A DNA stretch of 64,000 bases from Micrasema longulum. Lineage: Eukaryota; Arthropoda; Insecta; Trichoptera; Brachycentridae. The position numbers and the translations under genes are program-made. Numbering within the stretch: the stretch's first letter is position 1; every line of letters starts with the position of its first letter. The stretch lies in assembly GCA_022494885.1 (NCBI GenBank), contig JAGVSM010002873.1:20654-84653 (forward strand), given 5' to 3'. Positions 20,340 through 29,984 of this stretch are shown in pieces. Below the pieces are notes generated by a model. It did no database searches. It saw nothing but the letters and a program-made list of their open reading frames with translations, and was not told the origin of the DNA.

Positions 20340-20520
20340 CTCCAGACGCGTAAATATTTAGATTTGTGAATAATTCAGTCCGTTCAGGTGTGGAGGGGGC
20401 ATGACAGGGTGTGGAAGGGGGGTGATTATGCTAAATCCAAGATGGCCACCCCGGGAAAACTTTTCCCGCCAACACGAAATAAGAAAAACAATTTGCTTCC
20501 ACTCTAAAAACCAAATACCA
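20340..20520. promoter_or_regulatory. GC-richer patch with 17-bp palindrome and AAGATGGC
   Basis: CGGGAAAACTTTTCCCG (20452-20468) is a perfect palindrome around a central C; its TTTTCCCGCC side fits the E2F core. CCAAGATGGCC just upstream fits the YY1/Pho core. The patch is not repeated in the window. Candidate regulatory DNA by motif match only. Confidence 0.25.
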
Positions 20521-20699
20521 TAATGGACGCTGGACCAAACAGAAATCGTTGAGATTAGTTTTGCTTTTAATTAAAAGGAATATTTTAAGCGAAGATGATT
20601 AATACTCCTTCTACTATACTATTTATTTTTTTATTTAAACCAACTCACTGTATGATTAAAATTACCTTTGTGAATTGATTTGTGAATAGACAATCAAAT

Positions 20700-20815
20700 A
20701 TTACTGTTTTGAACCACCTTTAAAACCCATATTTCATATCTCCCTGCCAGGAATCGAATCCGAGACTTACCGTGTAGGCGAATGCTCCAACCATTACACA
20801 AAGTTGTGGAAACAA
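20700..20815 (-). mobile_element. SINE-D, head and partial body
   Basis: ATATTTCATATCTCCCTGCC, GGAATCGAATCCGAGACTTA, CCGTGTAGGCGAATGCTCC and ACCATTACACAAAGTTGTGG. This is the tRNA-like head in reverse with an intact B-box reverse complement GGAATCGAATCC. Confidence 0.7.
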
Positions 20816-20819
20816 GAAA

Positions 20820-21660
20820 TATTTAACTGTTAATATGATTAACTAATATTTTAATTTATTTATTTTAAATCCCATCCTCACATTTCATGTCTCATTTCAT
20901 TAACACACAAACACATTTTAAAAAATATAGTGTAATAATTTGTCTGTATTAATAGGATGGATTGCCTTAATAAAAAAATAAAAAAATCATTAAACTGCCT
21001 TTGTAATGGGAAAATATTAGGTTTTTTTTTAATTTTTTAAGAAATAAAGGTTTCATGCTAATTGCTTGTTATTAGTAGCATTAAAAATACATTTAAATTT
21101 GTATATTTTAACTACCGCAAAAACGGTGATTTCATTGGCCGCACCCCCAATACGTCACAATTCATTTTTATCTGTTCGTGGCCGTTGAAATATGTGAAGA
21201 ATAATATCACGAATCTTGACGTCACAACAAACGAGGCCAAACACGTCGCGTTTTTCAACGAACGTATTTTTATTGAAATGTCTTTTTTCCATTTTTGTAT
21301 GAAAACATTTCTCCACAGTATTCATATTGATTTTGAAAATACAATGAATTATTTACCATCCATTTCGTATATTTTTATCGGTATTTGTAGTATGTGATAT
21401 TTCTCTATTGTGGAATGGATTTTTCATTTTTCTTTTATGTGGATGTATTGCTCCACCCCAAATACATAGGTCTGAGATAAAAGCAAGATGTAATCAAGAT
21501 TTAGGCGGATCAAATTTACTTTTTTTACATTTAAGCGTTATTTATTTATTTATTTACTAATGGTTGTTAGCTAATTTGTACAAAATTCCAAACATAGTAC
21601 AAAATGTACAGTAGAACATAGTTAAGAGAAATCACAGTTAATATATACGGTTAAACTGTA
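20820..21660. other. Unassigned DNA with an open frame and a CRE palindrome
   Basis: A 111-codon frame (21062-21397, plus) is open, but its product (many F, I, N; no motif) is not recognised. It includes TGACGTCA at 21217-21224. At 21541-21560 there is a (TTTA)n run. No repeat partner was seen. Confidence 0.3.
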
Positions 21661-21664
21661 TGAA

Positions 21665-21903
21665 AGGGTAGATAAGGAAATACGATTTCTCGGGCGTATA
21701 TGTGGTAAAACTCCATATGTATGATAGGGGTACAAATGTCAAGATTCGTGCGCAATGTGAGGCTGAGACAAGCATTTTCAGTTCTGTATTGGTTTGGACA
21801 TCTAGAGCGAATGGACGGCGAAAAATCGGCGAAAAGTACTTACAATGCGAATGTTGATGGACGTAGAAAACGAGGAAGACCGAGAAAGACATTTGAAGAA
21901 AAA
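21665..21903 (+). mobile_element. RTE-like LINE relic, 5' part of a split copy
   Basis: The frame at 21721-21903 encodes LRQAFSVLYWFGHLERMDGE, KSAKSTYNANVDGRRKRGRP and RKTFEEKWMLK. WFGHLERMDGE...GRRKRGRPRKTF is the signature downstream of the RT domain in RTE-like LINEs. The reading then enters an FB-A element (21904-22122), and the LINE resumes at 22123. Confidence 0.8.
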
Positions 21904-22122
21904 TGGATGCTCAAAAATTGGCAGAATGGTGAATGTTACACAGTGTGTAAAGTGGCCACTTAAACCAGCCAATTACAGGTCATAAGCCCTGTAAATGCCT
22001 AGACTTCCATATTCCCTTTTTAAAGTATTATCCATCTCTGTTGTAATTTGTTATCTTAATGATTCCCGAGGGGGTGAAATCCAGTCTTTTGTCTACAAAC
22101 ATTTGGACAACCTCAAATATTG
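21904..22122 (-). mobile_element. FB-A, copy 7, inserted in the RTE-like LINE
   Basis: One arm and the outer end in reverse: GTTACACAGTGTGTAAAGTG, GCCACTTAAACCAGCC, GGTCATAAGCCCTGTAAATG, TTCCATATTCCC, CTGTTGTAATTTG, GATTCCCGAGGGGGTGAAAT and finally ACATTTGGACAACCTCAAAT-ATTGT. It separates two parts of one LINE protein, so it is younger than that LINE. The other arm is missing. Confidence 0.8.
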
Positions 22123-22275
22123 TAACATAAACAAATTTTTAAAATACTCGAGGACGGATAATGGCAAAAGTAGGAATAATCGGCGTGTTTTCATGGAAAG
22201 ATGTATGAATGTAGAAGAAGCGAGGTATTTATGCAAAGACCGAGTGATATGGCTTTCTATCCTCTCTGTTTACTC
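22123..22275 (+). mobile_element. RTE-like LINE relic, 3' part of the split copy
   Basis: Frames give QIFKILEDG, KSRNNRRVFMERCMNVEEAR and YLCKDRVIWLSIL then SVYSYE. The relic at 14218-14538 runs from its GRPR-equivalent through QIRQILEDRLVKSRNNRR without interruption, which shows that 21903 and 22123 were once adjacent. Confidence 0.8.
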
Positions 22276-22279
22276 TTAT

Positions 22280-23110
22280 GAGAAAATGGTGATGGTTTGT
22301 TTGTTCGTTATAAAGGTAAATCACAGTAAATATAAAGATATTGAGATTTGTAATAAAACAATGAAACTTAGTTAAAAAAGTTACATTTTAAAAACTTATA
22401 AAATTTTGTCACAATAAACATTTTTTTTAAATAAACTTTTATCATTCTCTTATGGTTCATGGATATTTGATTCCAAGTGAGGTAGATAATAAGTTTTCAA
22501 GTCTTGTTGTGCAATTCAAATATACCTCTTTACAGAGAGCTTTTCTTTGACTAATTAATAATATTTGAATACTCAGTATTTATTGTAGTATTTCGAAAAA
22601 TTGATTGGGAATTTTCCGTTTGGTTGAGTGTATCTTTAATGGATAAGTTTGTCAAAATTTAAATATTCTTGCAGATGGCGCCCTGTACGCGAAGTAAACG
22701 GGTGCAGATGTTTTGCAAAAGCATTAAAGGTGGTATACCGTCTTCGGCGTTGTAAGTATAACCAAATTATATTTGTTTTATTTAAATTGGGTGTAAACGT
22801 TTACTTTAGATAAATCTATGTTAATAATACAACTTAATTGCTACAAAAATATTTAATTATTTATTGCCAAATATAAAAGACTCGAAATGAAAAATTAATT
22901 TTAAATTAAAAATAACTGCACATATAAATAGCGTGTTTTTTAGAAAAATATATGTAGATCCAAAAACGTAATACTTTATATAAGAGGTACAAAAAAAATG
23001 GCGCTATTCTGCAGCACTAAAACTAAAATGTACAATGGCAACGGAGTCGAATTTTGCTGTGTCCCTCCGGTCACATTTATTCAAATAATAATTACACAGA
23101 ATATATAATA
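22280..23110. other. AT-rich DNA with a GCAGATGGCGCC motif
   Basis: At 22676-22687 GCAGATGGCGCC fits the insect CTCF core (AGATGGCGC). No gene or repeat family was recognised. Confidence 0.25.
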
Positions 23111-23112
23111 AA

Positions 23113-23500
23113 CTTACAATATTTGAGTTTGTCCAAATGTTCATAGACAATAGACTGAATTTCATCCCCTCGGGGGTCATTAAGATTAACAAATTACAAC
23201 AGGGATGGAGAATACCTTAAATAAGGGAATATGGAAGTCAAGGCATTTACAGGGCTTATGACCTGTCATTTGCTGGTTTAAGTGGCCATTTTACACACTG
23301 TGTAACATTCACCATTTTGCCTATGTTTGAACTTCACTAAACTTCACTAAAATCAACAGATGGAAGAATTGAAGAAATATGGATGTTAGACTTAAACCAG
23401 CCAATGACAGGTCATAAGCCCTGTAAATGCCTTGACTTCCATATTCCCTTATTTTAGGTATTTTCCATCTCTTTTGTAATTTGTTAATATAATAAACGGT
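23113..23500. mobile_element. FB-A, copy 8 (both arms; type example)
   Basis: Outer end ACAATATTTGAGTTTGTCC at 23116. Left arm 23188-23282 and right arm 23391-23485 are reverse complements over about 95 bp with only a few mismatches. The centre has ATCAACAGATGGAAGAATTG. The right outer end is truncated near 23490. The 69-codon frame here is a by-product of the palindrome. Confidence 0.85.
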
Positions 23501-23504
23501 TTGG

Positions 23505-24315
23505 CTTTTTCTTAGAAGCAGTATAATCAAACGGCTCTTTATCTTGTATTAAAAAATATTTTAATACTGCATTAATTGTAATGTAGTTCAGGTGCATCTA
23601 AGCGTGAAATAATGATTTTGGATAAATCACATCATATCTATCGTGTTCAGGACAAAAGATTCAAATCACAGTTCAGAAAAAAGCCTTTTGACTTTTTTTA
23701 ATGTATTTCAAACCAATTGCGTAGGTCTTATATACATTCTGGCAAAAGGATTTAAGTCAATGGACGTTTGCAGTTTACATCCTTTTGCTAAAATATTACA
23801 TAAAACCTACGTGATGGGTTTAAAAACACATTTGGAATAATGAAGCGGCTTTTTCCTGAATAAAATTTTTTCTTTGAAACCTGAACACCGTTGATATTAC
23901 AAAATCATTATTTAAGTATAGTATAAGTATGAAGGATTATATCATAACGAGAAGGTAAATTAATATAATTTAACATCTCATTAAACACTAATCCTCTTAA
24001 TAAATATTCATAAGTCGGTATTATTACAATAATGTTAATAGAGATGGGTAAAGTTGCACGTCTCGTCATTTTATTTCTTATTTGCGATGTAAATCTAAGC
24101 TGAATGTTCAAAATTAATTACCGTTAATAATGCTTAGTTATAAACAAATCAAAGTCGTGTCAGTTGTACAATGTTATTGAATCAGGTAATATATTAGATT
24201 TAGCGATTTATGATTGAATCGAGACAGCTATTGTAGGACACTAAATACCATAAAATAAATTGTTATCGGAATAAAATGATATGTGGTCATACTGTTGATT
24301 TTATGATTATTATCA
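23505..24315. other. AT-rich DNA with no recognised element
   Basis: No family or gene was recognised. The frames at 23643-23840 and 23908-24111 look fortuitous. Confidence 0.4.
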
Positions 24316-24319
24316 TCAA

Positions 24320-24707
24320 TTGAACGTAGTTATGCAGAAAGCAGCCAGCCATAGAAAAGTGAAACTGAGATAATAGCATTTTTGTGAAAGGACTGAATAA
24401 TCAAGTCTACACAACAGTTGGAATGTTTTTTACTTTAACAAATAATTAACAATGAAAATATTTTTATTTTTATTAGATTTTTAAAGAACCATAAGATTTT
24501 ATTGATGCTGTGGGTGTTTTTAGCAAATTGTAAATTCTGTTTTATTAATCGACACCATTTTCAGAAGGTGATTAATACAGTTTTTTGTATGAAAACGGTC
24601 TGGCTGTTTTTAGCAGAACACATAATTGACCTTACTGCACCTGTTAACATTAATATCTAATTTTTTTTAAATTGTGGACTGGCTGCTTTCTGCATAACAA
24701 CGTTCAA
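24320..24707. mobile_element. MITE family B, copy 1 (388 bp)
   Basis: The ends are inverted: AACGTAGTTATGCAGAAAGC then AGCCAG at the left, and its reverse complement at the right with one mismatch over 26 bp. Internal landmarks shared by all three copies are GTGAAACTGAGATAATAGC, CATAAGATTTT, GGTGATTAATACAG and GGTCTGGCTGTTTTTAGCAG. There is no ORF. AATTGAACG...CGTTCAATT is palindromic at the very edge, which hides the target duplication. Confidence 0.85.
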
Positions 24708-24727
24708 TTATTGCCTCATTTGCGCTT

Positions 24728-24815
24728 AATGCTGGATAGAGCACTACATTGGTAGGCTAGGAATCGAACCAAGTACCTAAAGCATGTTAGGCAAACGCGC
24801 CTAGACAGGTCGTAA
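24728..24815 (-). mobile_element. SINE-D-like head joined to tail (body deleted)
   Basis: GCTGGATAGAGCACTACATT (tail in reverse) is followed directly by GGAATCGAACCAAGTACC and GGCAAACGCGCCTAGACAGG (tRNA-like head in reverse). The roughly 100-bp body between them is absent. Confidence 0.45.
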
Positions 24816-24837
24816 CCTGTCACGCGTAAAATGCACA

Positions 24838-24937
24838 GATATTTTATTCGTCCACCGAATATTCAGGGTTTTGGCGGAAAGCGGGGCCGAAAATTTGGTA
24901 TTCGGCCAAAACACTATTCGTGACATCTCTAGTTTAA
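24838..24937 (-). mobile_element. hAT-like MITE end
   Basis: In reverse it reads CTAGAGATGTCACGAATAGT, GTTTTGGCCGAATACC, TTTTCGGCCCCG and CGAATATTCGGTGGACG-like pieces. A TAGAGATG terminus with iterated GGCCGAATA/ATTCGG motifs is typical of a widespread insect hAT MITE type. The partner end was not found. Confidence 0.45.
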
Positions 24938-24939
24938 AA

Positions 24940-25305
24940 CACATAAAAGTTGTAATCCATCCAGAAAAAAAATGTGCCGTTCTCCTTTAATTTTCTTAGA
25001 TTTCAGCAAGGCAGTTGAAATTAACATCGTTACATAAATATTATTTTTATTTCTAAAACACGATCATGAAAAAACTAAATTCTTAAGCCAATTGAATAAT
25101 TTTTAATTGAATTGGCATTCACTTCGTAACACTTCATTATAAATTATTATGAAAATAAAACTTACCCACACATTAAATCTTAGACTTAATTATTGCAACT
25201 TCCACTTGAGTGCTAAATTTTAAGAAATAAATTCGACTTAATGTCCTGTCCCCTATTGATCATGTTTTCATATCTGTACTTTAGATAACTATCCATTCAT
25301 TCATT
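24940..25305. other. AT-rich spacer
   Basis: Nothing recognised. Confidence 0.4.
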
Positions 25306-25309
25306 CACA

Positions 25310-25977
25310 AACCTCCCCCGTTCGTACCATTTATATGCCGATGATTTGCAATTGTATATTCATTTCAAGCCCGTCGACATTGGAAATGGCTCAAAATTAG
25401 ACAGCGGAGAGACTATCACTCCCTCTCACTTCTGTTCAATGTACTTCATAGTCCTAACGCTCCTATATACCTGCGTGAAAAATTTCAACGCTTATCAGTT
25501 CATGGTTTACCTCTTCGTTCTCATTCTCAAGGCACTCTCTTAATACCCATACACAATTCCTCTTTCTTCTCTAACTCATATAGTGTCCATGCGGCTCGAC
25601 TGTGGAATCATCTCCCATCCACCATCAAAGATGTTACTACATTATCTCTGTTTAAATCACGTCTGAAGAAACATCTCCTTTCTCTTCCTTAATCTCTCCT
25701 CCTTTCCTTTTTCCTCTTTCTGCTTTTTCCCTTTTCTCATTGAGTAATAGTTTTGATTTAAAGTAATTTATAAACAAATACGTTTATTTCTATTTTTTAT
25801 ATATTTTTTACTTTTTAATCTTTTTTTTTTTTTTTCTATTGAATATGTTCTGTAACTTGAATTATAAAATTAAAACTTTTATTTTATTGGTTGGTTGGAA
25901 GAAATTGCCATTTGGCAATAAGCCCGCCAATGTACAAATAATCATTATGTACAAAAAGTTAAATAAATAAATAAGAC
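25310..25977 (+). mobile_element. CR1/Jockey-like LINE, internally deleted, with 3' hairpin tail
   Basis: The copy starts inside the reverse transcriptase: RSYHLYADDLQLYIHFKP contains the catalytic Y-A-D-D box. At about 25395-25405 the frame jumps to the C-terminal region RRDYHSLSLLFNVLHSPNAP, IYLREKFQRLSVHGLPLRS and SVHAARLWNHLPSTIK...FKSRLKKHLLSLP, stopping at 25690-25692. Everything between YADD and the C-terminus is lost. The 3' UTR ends with GGAAGAAATTGCCATTTGGC, AATAAGCCCGCC and (AAAT)n to 25977. The next copy begins immediately. Confidence 0.85.
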
Positions 25978-26845
25978 ATTGTTGAAACACATAGAGTAAT
26001 GTCATTTGCACTCGACCATATCTCTTAATGGACAAAAAAACATGGACTTCTCATAAATCCAACAAAAATCCAAATTATACTTGTTGGTAGTAAACAAATG
26101 TATTCAAAAGTGAATTTTTCCACACTTCCTCTTTTCAAAATAGATGGTACAGAAATTCCATTCATGACTTCAGTCAAAAACTTAGGTATTATCACTCATA
26201 AGCATTAAGAGTGGCACGATCAAGTTAACGAAGTTAGTCGTAAACTTTATAGCAGTTTGCACTCACTTAAAATATTACAGAATTTCTTGCCAATTGATGT
26301 TAGGCAAACATTAGTCCAGAGCTTACTTCTTCCACTCATTGACTACGCGGATGTATGTTATTCAGATGCTAACTCTGAATTGCTTGATAAGTTAGAGTGA
26401 TTGCAGAATATTTGTATTTGTTATATCTTTAATCTTCGCAAATTTGACCACATAACCGAGTATCGCACGCAACTACACTGGCTCAGTATCAGGCATAGAA
26501 GAAACATTCACATTCTATCACTTCTTCACAATATTTTAAATAATCCCACTTCGCCTGTTTATCTGAGAGAGCTCATCCAACCTCTTTCACAACACGGACT
26601 ATCTCTTCGTTCTAGTAACGAGAGAACCCTTTTTATACCCTGTCATCGCTCTAATTTTTTTGCCTCCTCTTTCACAGTAGTAGCCGCTCGATTGTGGAAT
26701 AATCTACCCACTAATGTTAGAGACGCCCCTTCTTTATTTACAATTAAGTCAAGATTGAAATGTCATAATCTAAATATTTGAATTGTTCCTTTATCCTTCT
26801 TATTTCCTTCCCATCCCCTCTCCTCTCTTCTCGCAAATATTTGAC
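25978..26845 (+). mobile_element. CR1/Jockey-like LINE, second copy, two in-frame stops
   Basis: After an early frameshift near 26038 one frame runs from about 26045 to the stop at 26779-26781. It reads GLLINPTKIQIILVGSK, MTSVKNLGIITHKH, stop (TAA at about 26206), EWHDQVNEVSRKLYSSLHSL, VRQTLVQSLLLPLIDYADVC, KLE, stop (TGA at 26398-26400), LQNICICYIFNLRKFDHI, HWLSIRHRRNIHILSLL and FTVVAARLWNNLPTNVRD. These are the palm/thumb and C-terminal signatures of CR1/Jockey/L2-group RTs. The 126-codon frame from 26401 is the last part only. Confidence 0.85.
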
Positions 26846-26880
26846 AGTGTGTAAAATGCTCTCTTAAACTAGCAAATGAA
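26846..26880 (-). mobile_element. FB-A splinter between two LINE 3' ends
   Basis: CAGTGTGTAAAATGCTCTCT followed by TAAACTAGCAAATGA equals the FB-A segment CAGTGTGTAAAGTGGCCACT then TAAACCAGCCAATGA. It lies between the 3' UTR of one LINE copy and a repeated stretch of the same 3' region. Confidence 0.55.
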
Positions 26881-27192
26881 TTTACATTCAAGTCAAGAAT
26901 GAAATGTCACCATCTTAATATTTAAATTATTCCTTTATCCTTCTTCTTTCCTTCCCATCTCCTCTCTTCTCTTCATAGTACAGTGTTAATTTTTTAAATA
27001 TATTTTTATTTTGTTAATCTTTGTTTTTAATTTTTTAATAAAGTTGTAAGATTCAATATGTCCATGTATTTATAATTTTCTCAAACTGAACGGTTTGGGT
27101 AGGTAGGAAGAAATTGCCTTAAGGCAATATGCCCGCCCTTATATGTATATTTATTGTATATGTATATAAAGTTGCAAATAAATAAATAAATT
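26881..27192 (+). mobile_element. Duplicated LINE 3' region with hairpin tail
   Basis: It restarts at TTTACATTCAAGTCAAGAAT and repeats the coding end and UTR already seen at 26740-26830 (AATGTCACCATCTTAATATT, CCTTTATCCTTCTTCTTTCC). It then continues to GGTAGGTAGGAAGAAATTGC and the perfect palindrome ATTGCCTTAAGGCAAT (27113-27128), ATGCCCGCC and (AAAT)n. This is either a third truncated insertion or a duplication. Confidence 0.75.
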
Positions 27193-27329
27193 CATATGCT
27201 AACACCTTAGATAAGGGGAAAAAAACCCTCCCGCTCTAAGTTTCACTGATTAATATGTTTTTTTTTTGTTTAAATTCTATGACATTGTAAACAATATTCT
27301 GTGTTTACTATATTAGTTTTATATCACCC

Positions 27330-27425
27330 GTCGATGAGAAGAGTGCTCTCCCGAAACTATAGTTGTGTTTTTGTAAAATAATAAAATTGTGTTACACTAA
27401 TAACAAAGTTTTATTTTCGTAATAA
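27330..27425 (+). repeat. Repeat N-like (GATGAG...CGAAAC motif)
   Basis: CGTCGATGAGAAGAGTGCTC, TCCCGAAACTATAG, then AAAATTGTGTTACAC and AACAAAGTTTTATTTTCG. The AAATTGTG/AACAAAGTT ending is shared with 50810-50885 (minus) and 9645-9755 (minus). The GATGAG-stem-CGAAAC layout is hammerhead-like but the CUGAUGA box is imperfect. Confidence 0.4.
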
Positions 27426-28075
27426 TTTATTATTTGGATCATTTCACCACAAAGTCCCCCCAGTATTGTTTCAATTTTAGATATTTTCATTTTTAGAATT
27501 TATGGCGGTAAAGACCTTTGCTTCCCTCATACTTTTCCAGGACCTTTCGTCACTTTTTTCACACAACGCTTTACAAAATATTGTTCAATTGGTATTATTA
27601 AATATCAATTATGCTTACTGATTTTTTTATTTCCTATAAACGGATACTATCATAAACAATAAAAAATCCCGTTGAAGGGTTTCGACCTGCTACCATAAAA
27701 TTAGCAACAACATGGAAAAATCTGCATGACAATGGCGTATATTATTATTTGTACACACATTACACATGCATAATTATTATCTATTGGCTCGCACATTTTA
27801 ATAATGCTCTGATATGCATCGCTGACAGACTGCACTGAAAAATTGATTTGCATGTTACTGCACATAGTCTCTACTCGGAAGTCTAGAAAACGCCAGCGGA
27901 GACTCGTGGAAACAACAGAAATTGCTTATCAGTTATTAAAAATCGTAATTTATAATATCAGAGACGTATTTTTATAAACCGTTTCATATATTTAAAAAAT
28001 ACAAGCTTCAACTGTCCACTTACGAGTGACTGAGAAATACTTAGTCAAACCTTGACGAAAGCCATCCTGCGTTGC
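27426..28075. other. Unassigned DNA
   Basis: No gene or repeat family was recognised. Confidence 0.35.
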
Positions 28076-28184
28076 CTGACAACGTCCATACATGTATATT
28101 TATTGTACAAAAGTTAAATAGGGAAATATATAATAAATCAAAATTAAAAGGTTTTGTTTAGGGGCTTCTTTTTTCCCTACATTT

Positions 28185-28388
28185 AGCTCAGCGTTTCGTA
28201 GTTCAGGTGAACTGCCAACAAACTGTCAGCCGTCGACGTCCAGGATTGCGAGAACCTGATGCTTTGTTAAGTAGGCGAGCGTGATAAGGGTCTGGGGAGG
28301 CATCCGTAGTATATGGCCCGGCCAGCCATATCGCCTCCGCTTGATGACGGTTATCACCGGAGGTTTCTGCATCCGTTGTCTTAATTCA
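28185..28388 (-). mobile_element. LINE C-terminal relic (RTE/L2-like)
   Basis: The minus strand encodes VIKRRRYGWPGHILRMPPQT, LITLAYLTK and, in the next frame, GRRRLTVCWQF. The copy at 56480-56800 shows the same order (YNWVGYLLRMPSESLNHACL, then RRPGRPLLTVPRQFMSKLRD). WxGHxxRMPxxxLxxxxL...RxxGRPxxT is a LINE ORF2 tail. It is GC-richer than the surroundings. Confidence 0.65.
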
Positions 28389-28519
28389 ACATTATTTACG
28401 AAATCAAATCACGGCATACAGTATTCTTCTGAGGCCCATTTTCTCCAAACTCAATAATTTTGTAGTGAACTGTTTTTGTGTGAAGAATTATTATATCAAT
28501 TTGGAACTTTCTGCAAAAA

Positions 28520-28762
28520 CTTTCCGCATCTAATGGTGCATAAGTTTGCATTGTTCCACCAATCGCAGCGTATTTTAATCATTTTTTGGGTTCATGAAGA
28601 CTAGACAATCAGTCTAACGCTTCTAATGCCAGTCCAGGGACTATGAAATATTGTAGTATGGAAACACCCTTTTAAATAAATATTTCCTGTCAACCATGTC
28701 GGAAATCGAACTCGAGACATTTTGTATGGTAGACAAACGTGACCATTACACCACTGGGATGA
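28520..28762 (-). mobile_element. SINE-D, nearly complete
   Basis: Tail to head in reverse: TTTCCGCATCTAATGGTGCA, CACCAATCGCAGCGTATTTT, CAATCAGTCTAACGCTTC, GCCAGTCCAGGGACTATGAA, ATATTTCCTGTCAACCATGT, CGGAAATCGAACTCGAGAC and GACCATTACACCACTGGG. It matches the full copies at 33205-33461 and 41641-41867 throughout. The head B box is still recognisable. Confidence 0.8.
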
Positions 28763-28769
28763 CAGATTA

Positions 28770-29149
28770 ACTATTATAATAATAAAATGGAGATGAAGAC
28801 AATACTGGGTGAAATCCAACCGTGTTAAACGAACGCAAATTGATTTTGATATTTACGATAGATCTCGTTAGCTGTGTTATGTCAGGTTTGCGTTTCCGTT
28901 TTGCCGCGCTTAGTACCTTGTTTGGTTGGTATACGTGGGCCTGAGATTTAATCCTGCAAGTGTCCATAGTCTGCTAATTCCGCTTAGTAAGGGTTATTTG
29001 CTTAGTGAGGTGCTACGATTCGCATTCGCTGAGAAGAATAGGTACCTTTGCCAGCATTTGACATTAATTTAGCTAATAAAAACTGTGAACATCAAAAAAA
29101 GTGTAATCAATGGGTGTTAAACATGGAGCAACTGTAATGAACAAATGAG
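28770..29149. other. Unassigned, GC-richer than average
   Basis: 28790-29060 has a more balanced composition and no repeat partner. The 66-72-codon minus frames are unrecognised. It could be unique intergenic DNA. Confidence 0.3.
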
Positions 29150-29470
29150 TTGAGTATATGAAAACACTAGATATTATGAGCTTTAGATTAGGGATTGACT
29201 GTCAACTATATTTATGTTACAGGCAAATCCTAAAATATTTTGAACACATCGCCTGGAGAAAACCAGACAGCTTATATAAGCTTGATGTAATAGTGAATTG
29301 GGGAAAAAATCAAAAGGTCTTCAAAAATCAACTTAATAAAATTTTCTCTGGGGTCTTCAGTGATTGGTGCTCTTTCCTATGCCCAGAACATGACTATTTG
29401 AAAGCTAATCATAAAAAAAGTTATCGAGTGTAGCCATCATCCTCAGTCATGAGAGCAAAGACGAAAGAAA
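29150..29470 (+). mobile_element. RTE-like LINE, C-terminal relic
   Basis: The frame 29158-29433 encodes YRQILKYFEHIAWRKPDSLY, KLDVIVNWGKNQK and then diverges. RILKYFGHIAxRxxDxLxKLxVxG is the start of the RTE tail domain, as at 5885-6205. The end CATCATCCTCAGTCATGAG matches the end of that copy. The stop at 29431-29433 is within the relic; the ATG is internal. Confidence 0.65.
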
Positions 29471-29547
29471 GATGGCTCCAAGATACGTAACGGCCTTTTG
29501 TTTTAGGGAAAATGAATGTCAAAGAAAATCTACTCTAAAATCAGAAT

Positions 29548-29977
29548 TTGAACGTAGTTATACAGAAAGCAGACAGTTATATAAAAATGAAGCTGAGATA
29601 ATAGCACTTTTGTGAAATGAGAGAATTATCAAATCAAAACAACAGTTAAAATGTTTTTGACTTTAACAAATGATAAACAATGAATACAATACTTTTTTTT
29701 TATATGACAAACAAGAATCTAATTATGTATTTGACCAGTTTTAATGGTTTTTAAAAAACCATAAGATTTTTCTGGAGATGCGGGTGTTTTCTAAAAATTG
29801 AGAAATGCTTTTTTTGTGATCGACACCATTTTCAGAAGGTGATTAATACAGTTTTATGTACAAAAGCGGTCTGGTTGTTTTAAGCAGAACATAGAATTAA
29901 CCATCCTGCACCCGATAACATCAGTATCTAATTTTTTCAAAATTGTGGACTGGCTGCTTTCTGCATAACTACGTTAA
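29548..29977. mobile_element. MITE family B, copy 2 (about 430 bp)
   Basis: Left end TTGAACGTAGTTATACAGAA, right end GGCTGCTTTCTGCATAACTA then CGTTAA. Internal blocks are the same as in copy 1, including CGACACCATTTTCAGAAGGT and GGTCTGGTTGTTTTAAGCAG. It is slightly longer than copy 1 through indels in A/T runs. Confidence 0.85.
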
Positions 29978-29984
29978 TTTGATT

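Noticed and set aside
27330..27365. Active hammerhead ribozyme
   Set aside because: The invariant CUGAUGA box reads TCGATGA and stem II is short; recorded only as a possible decayed motif.
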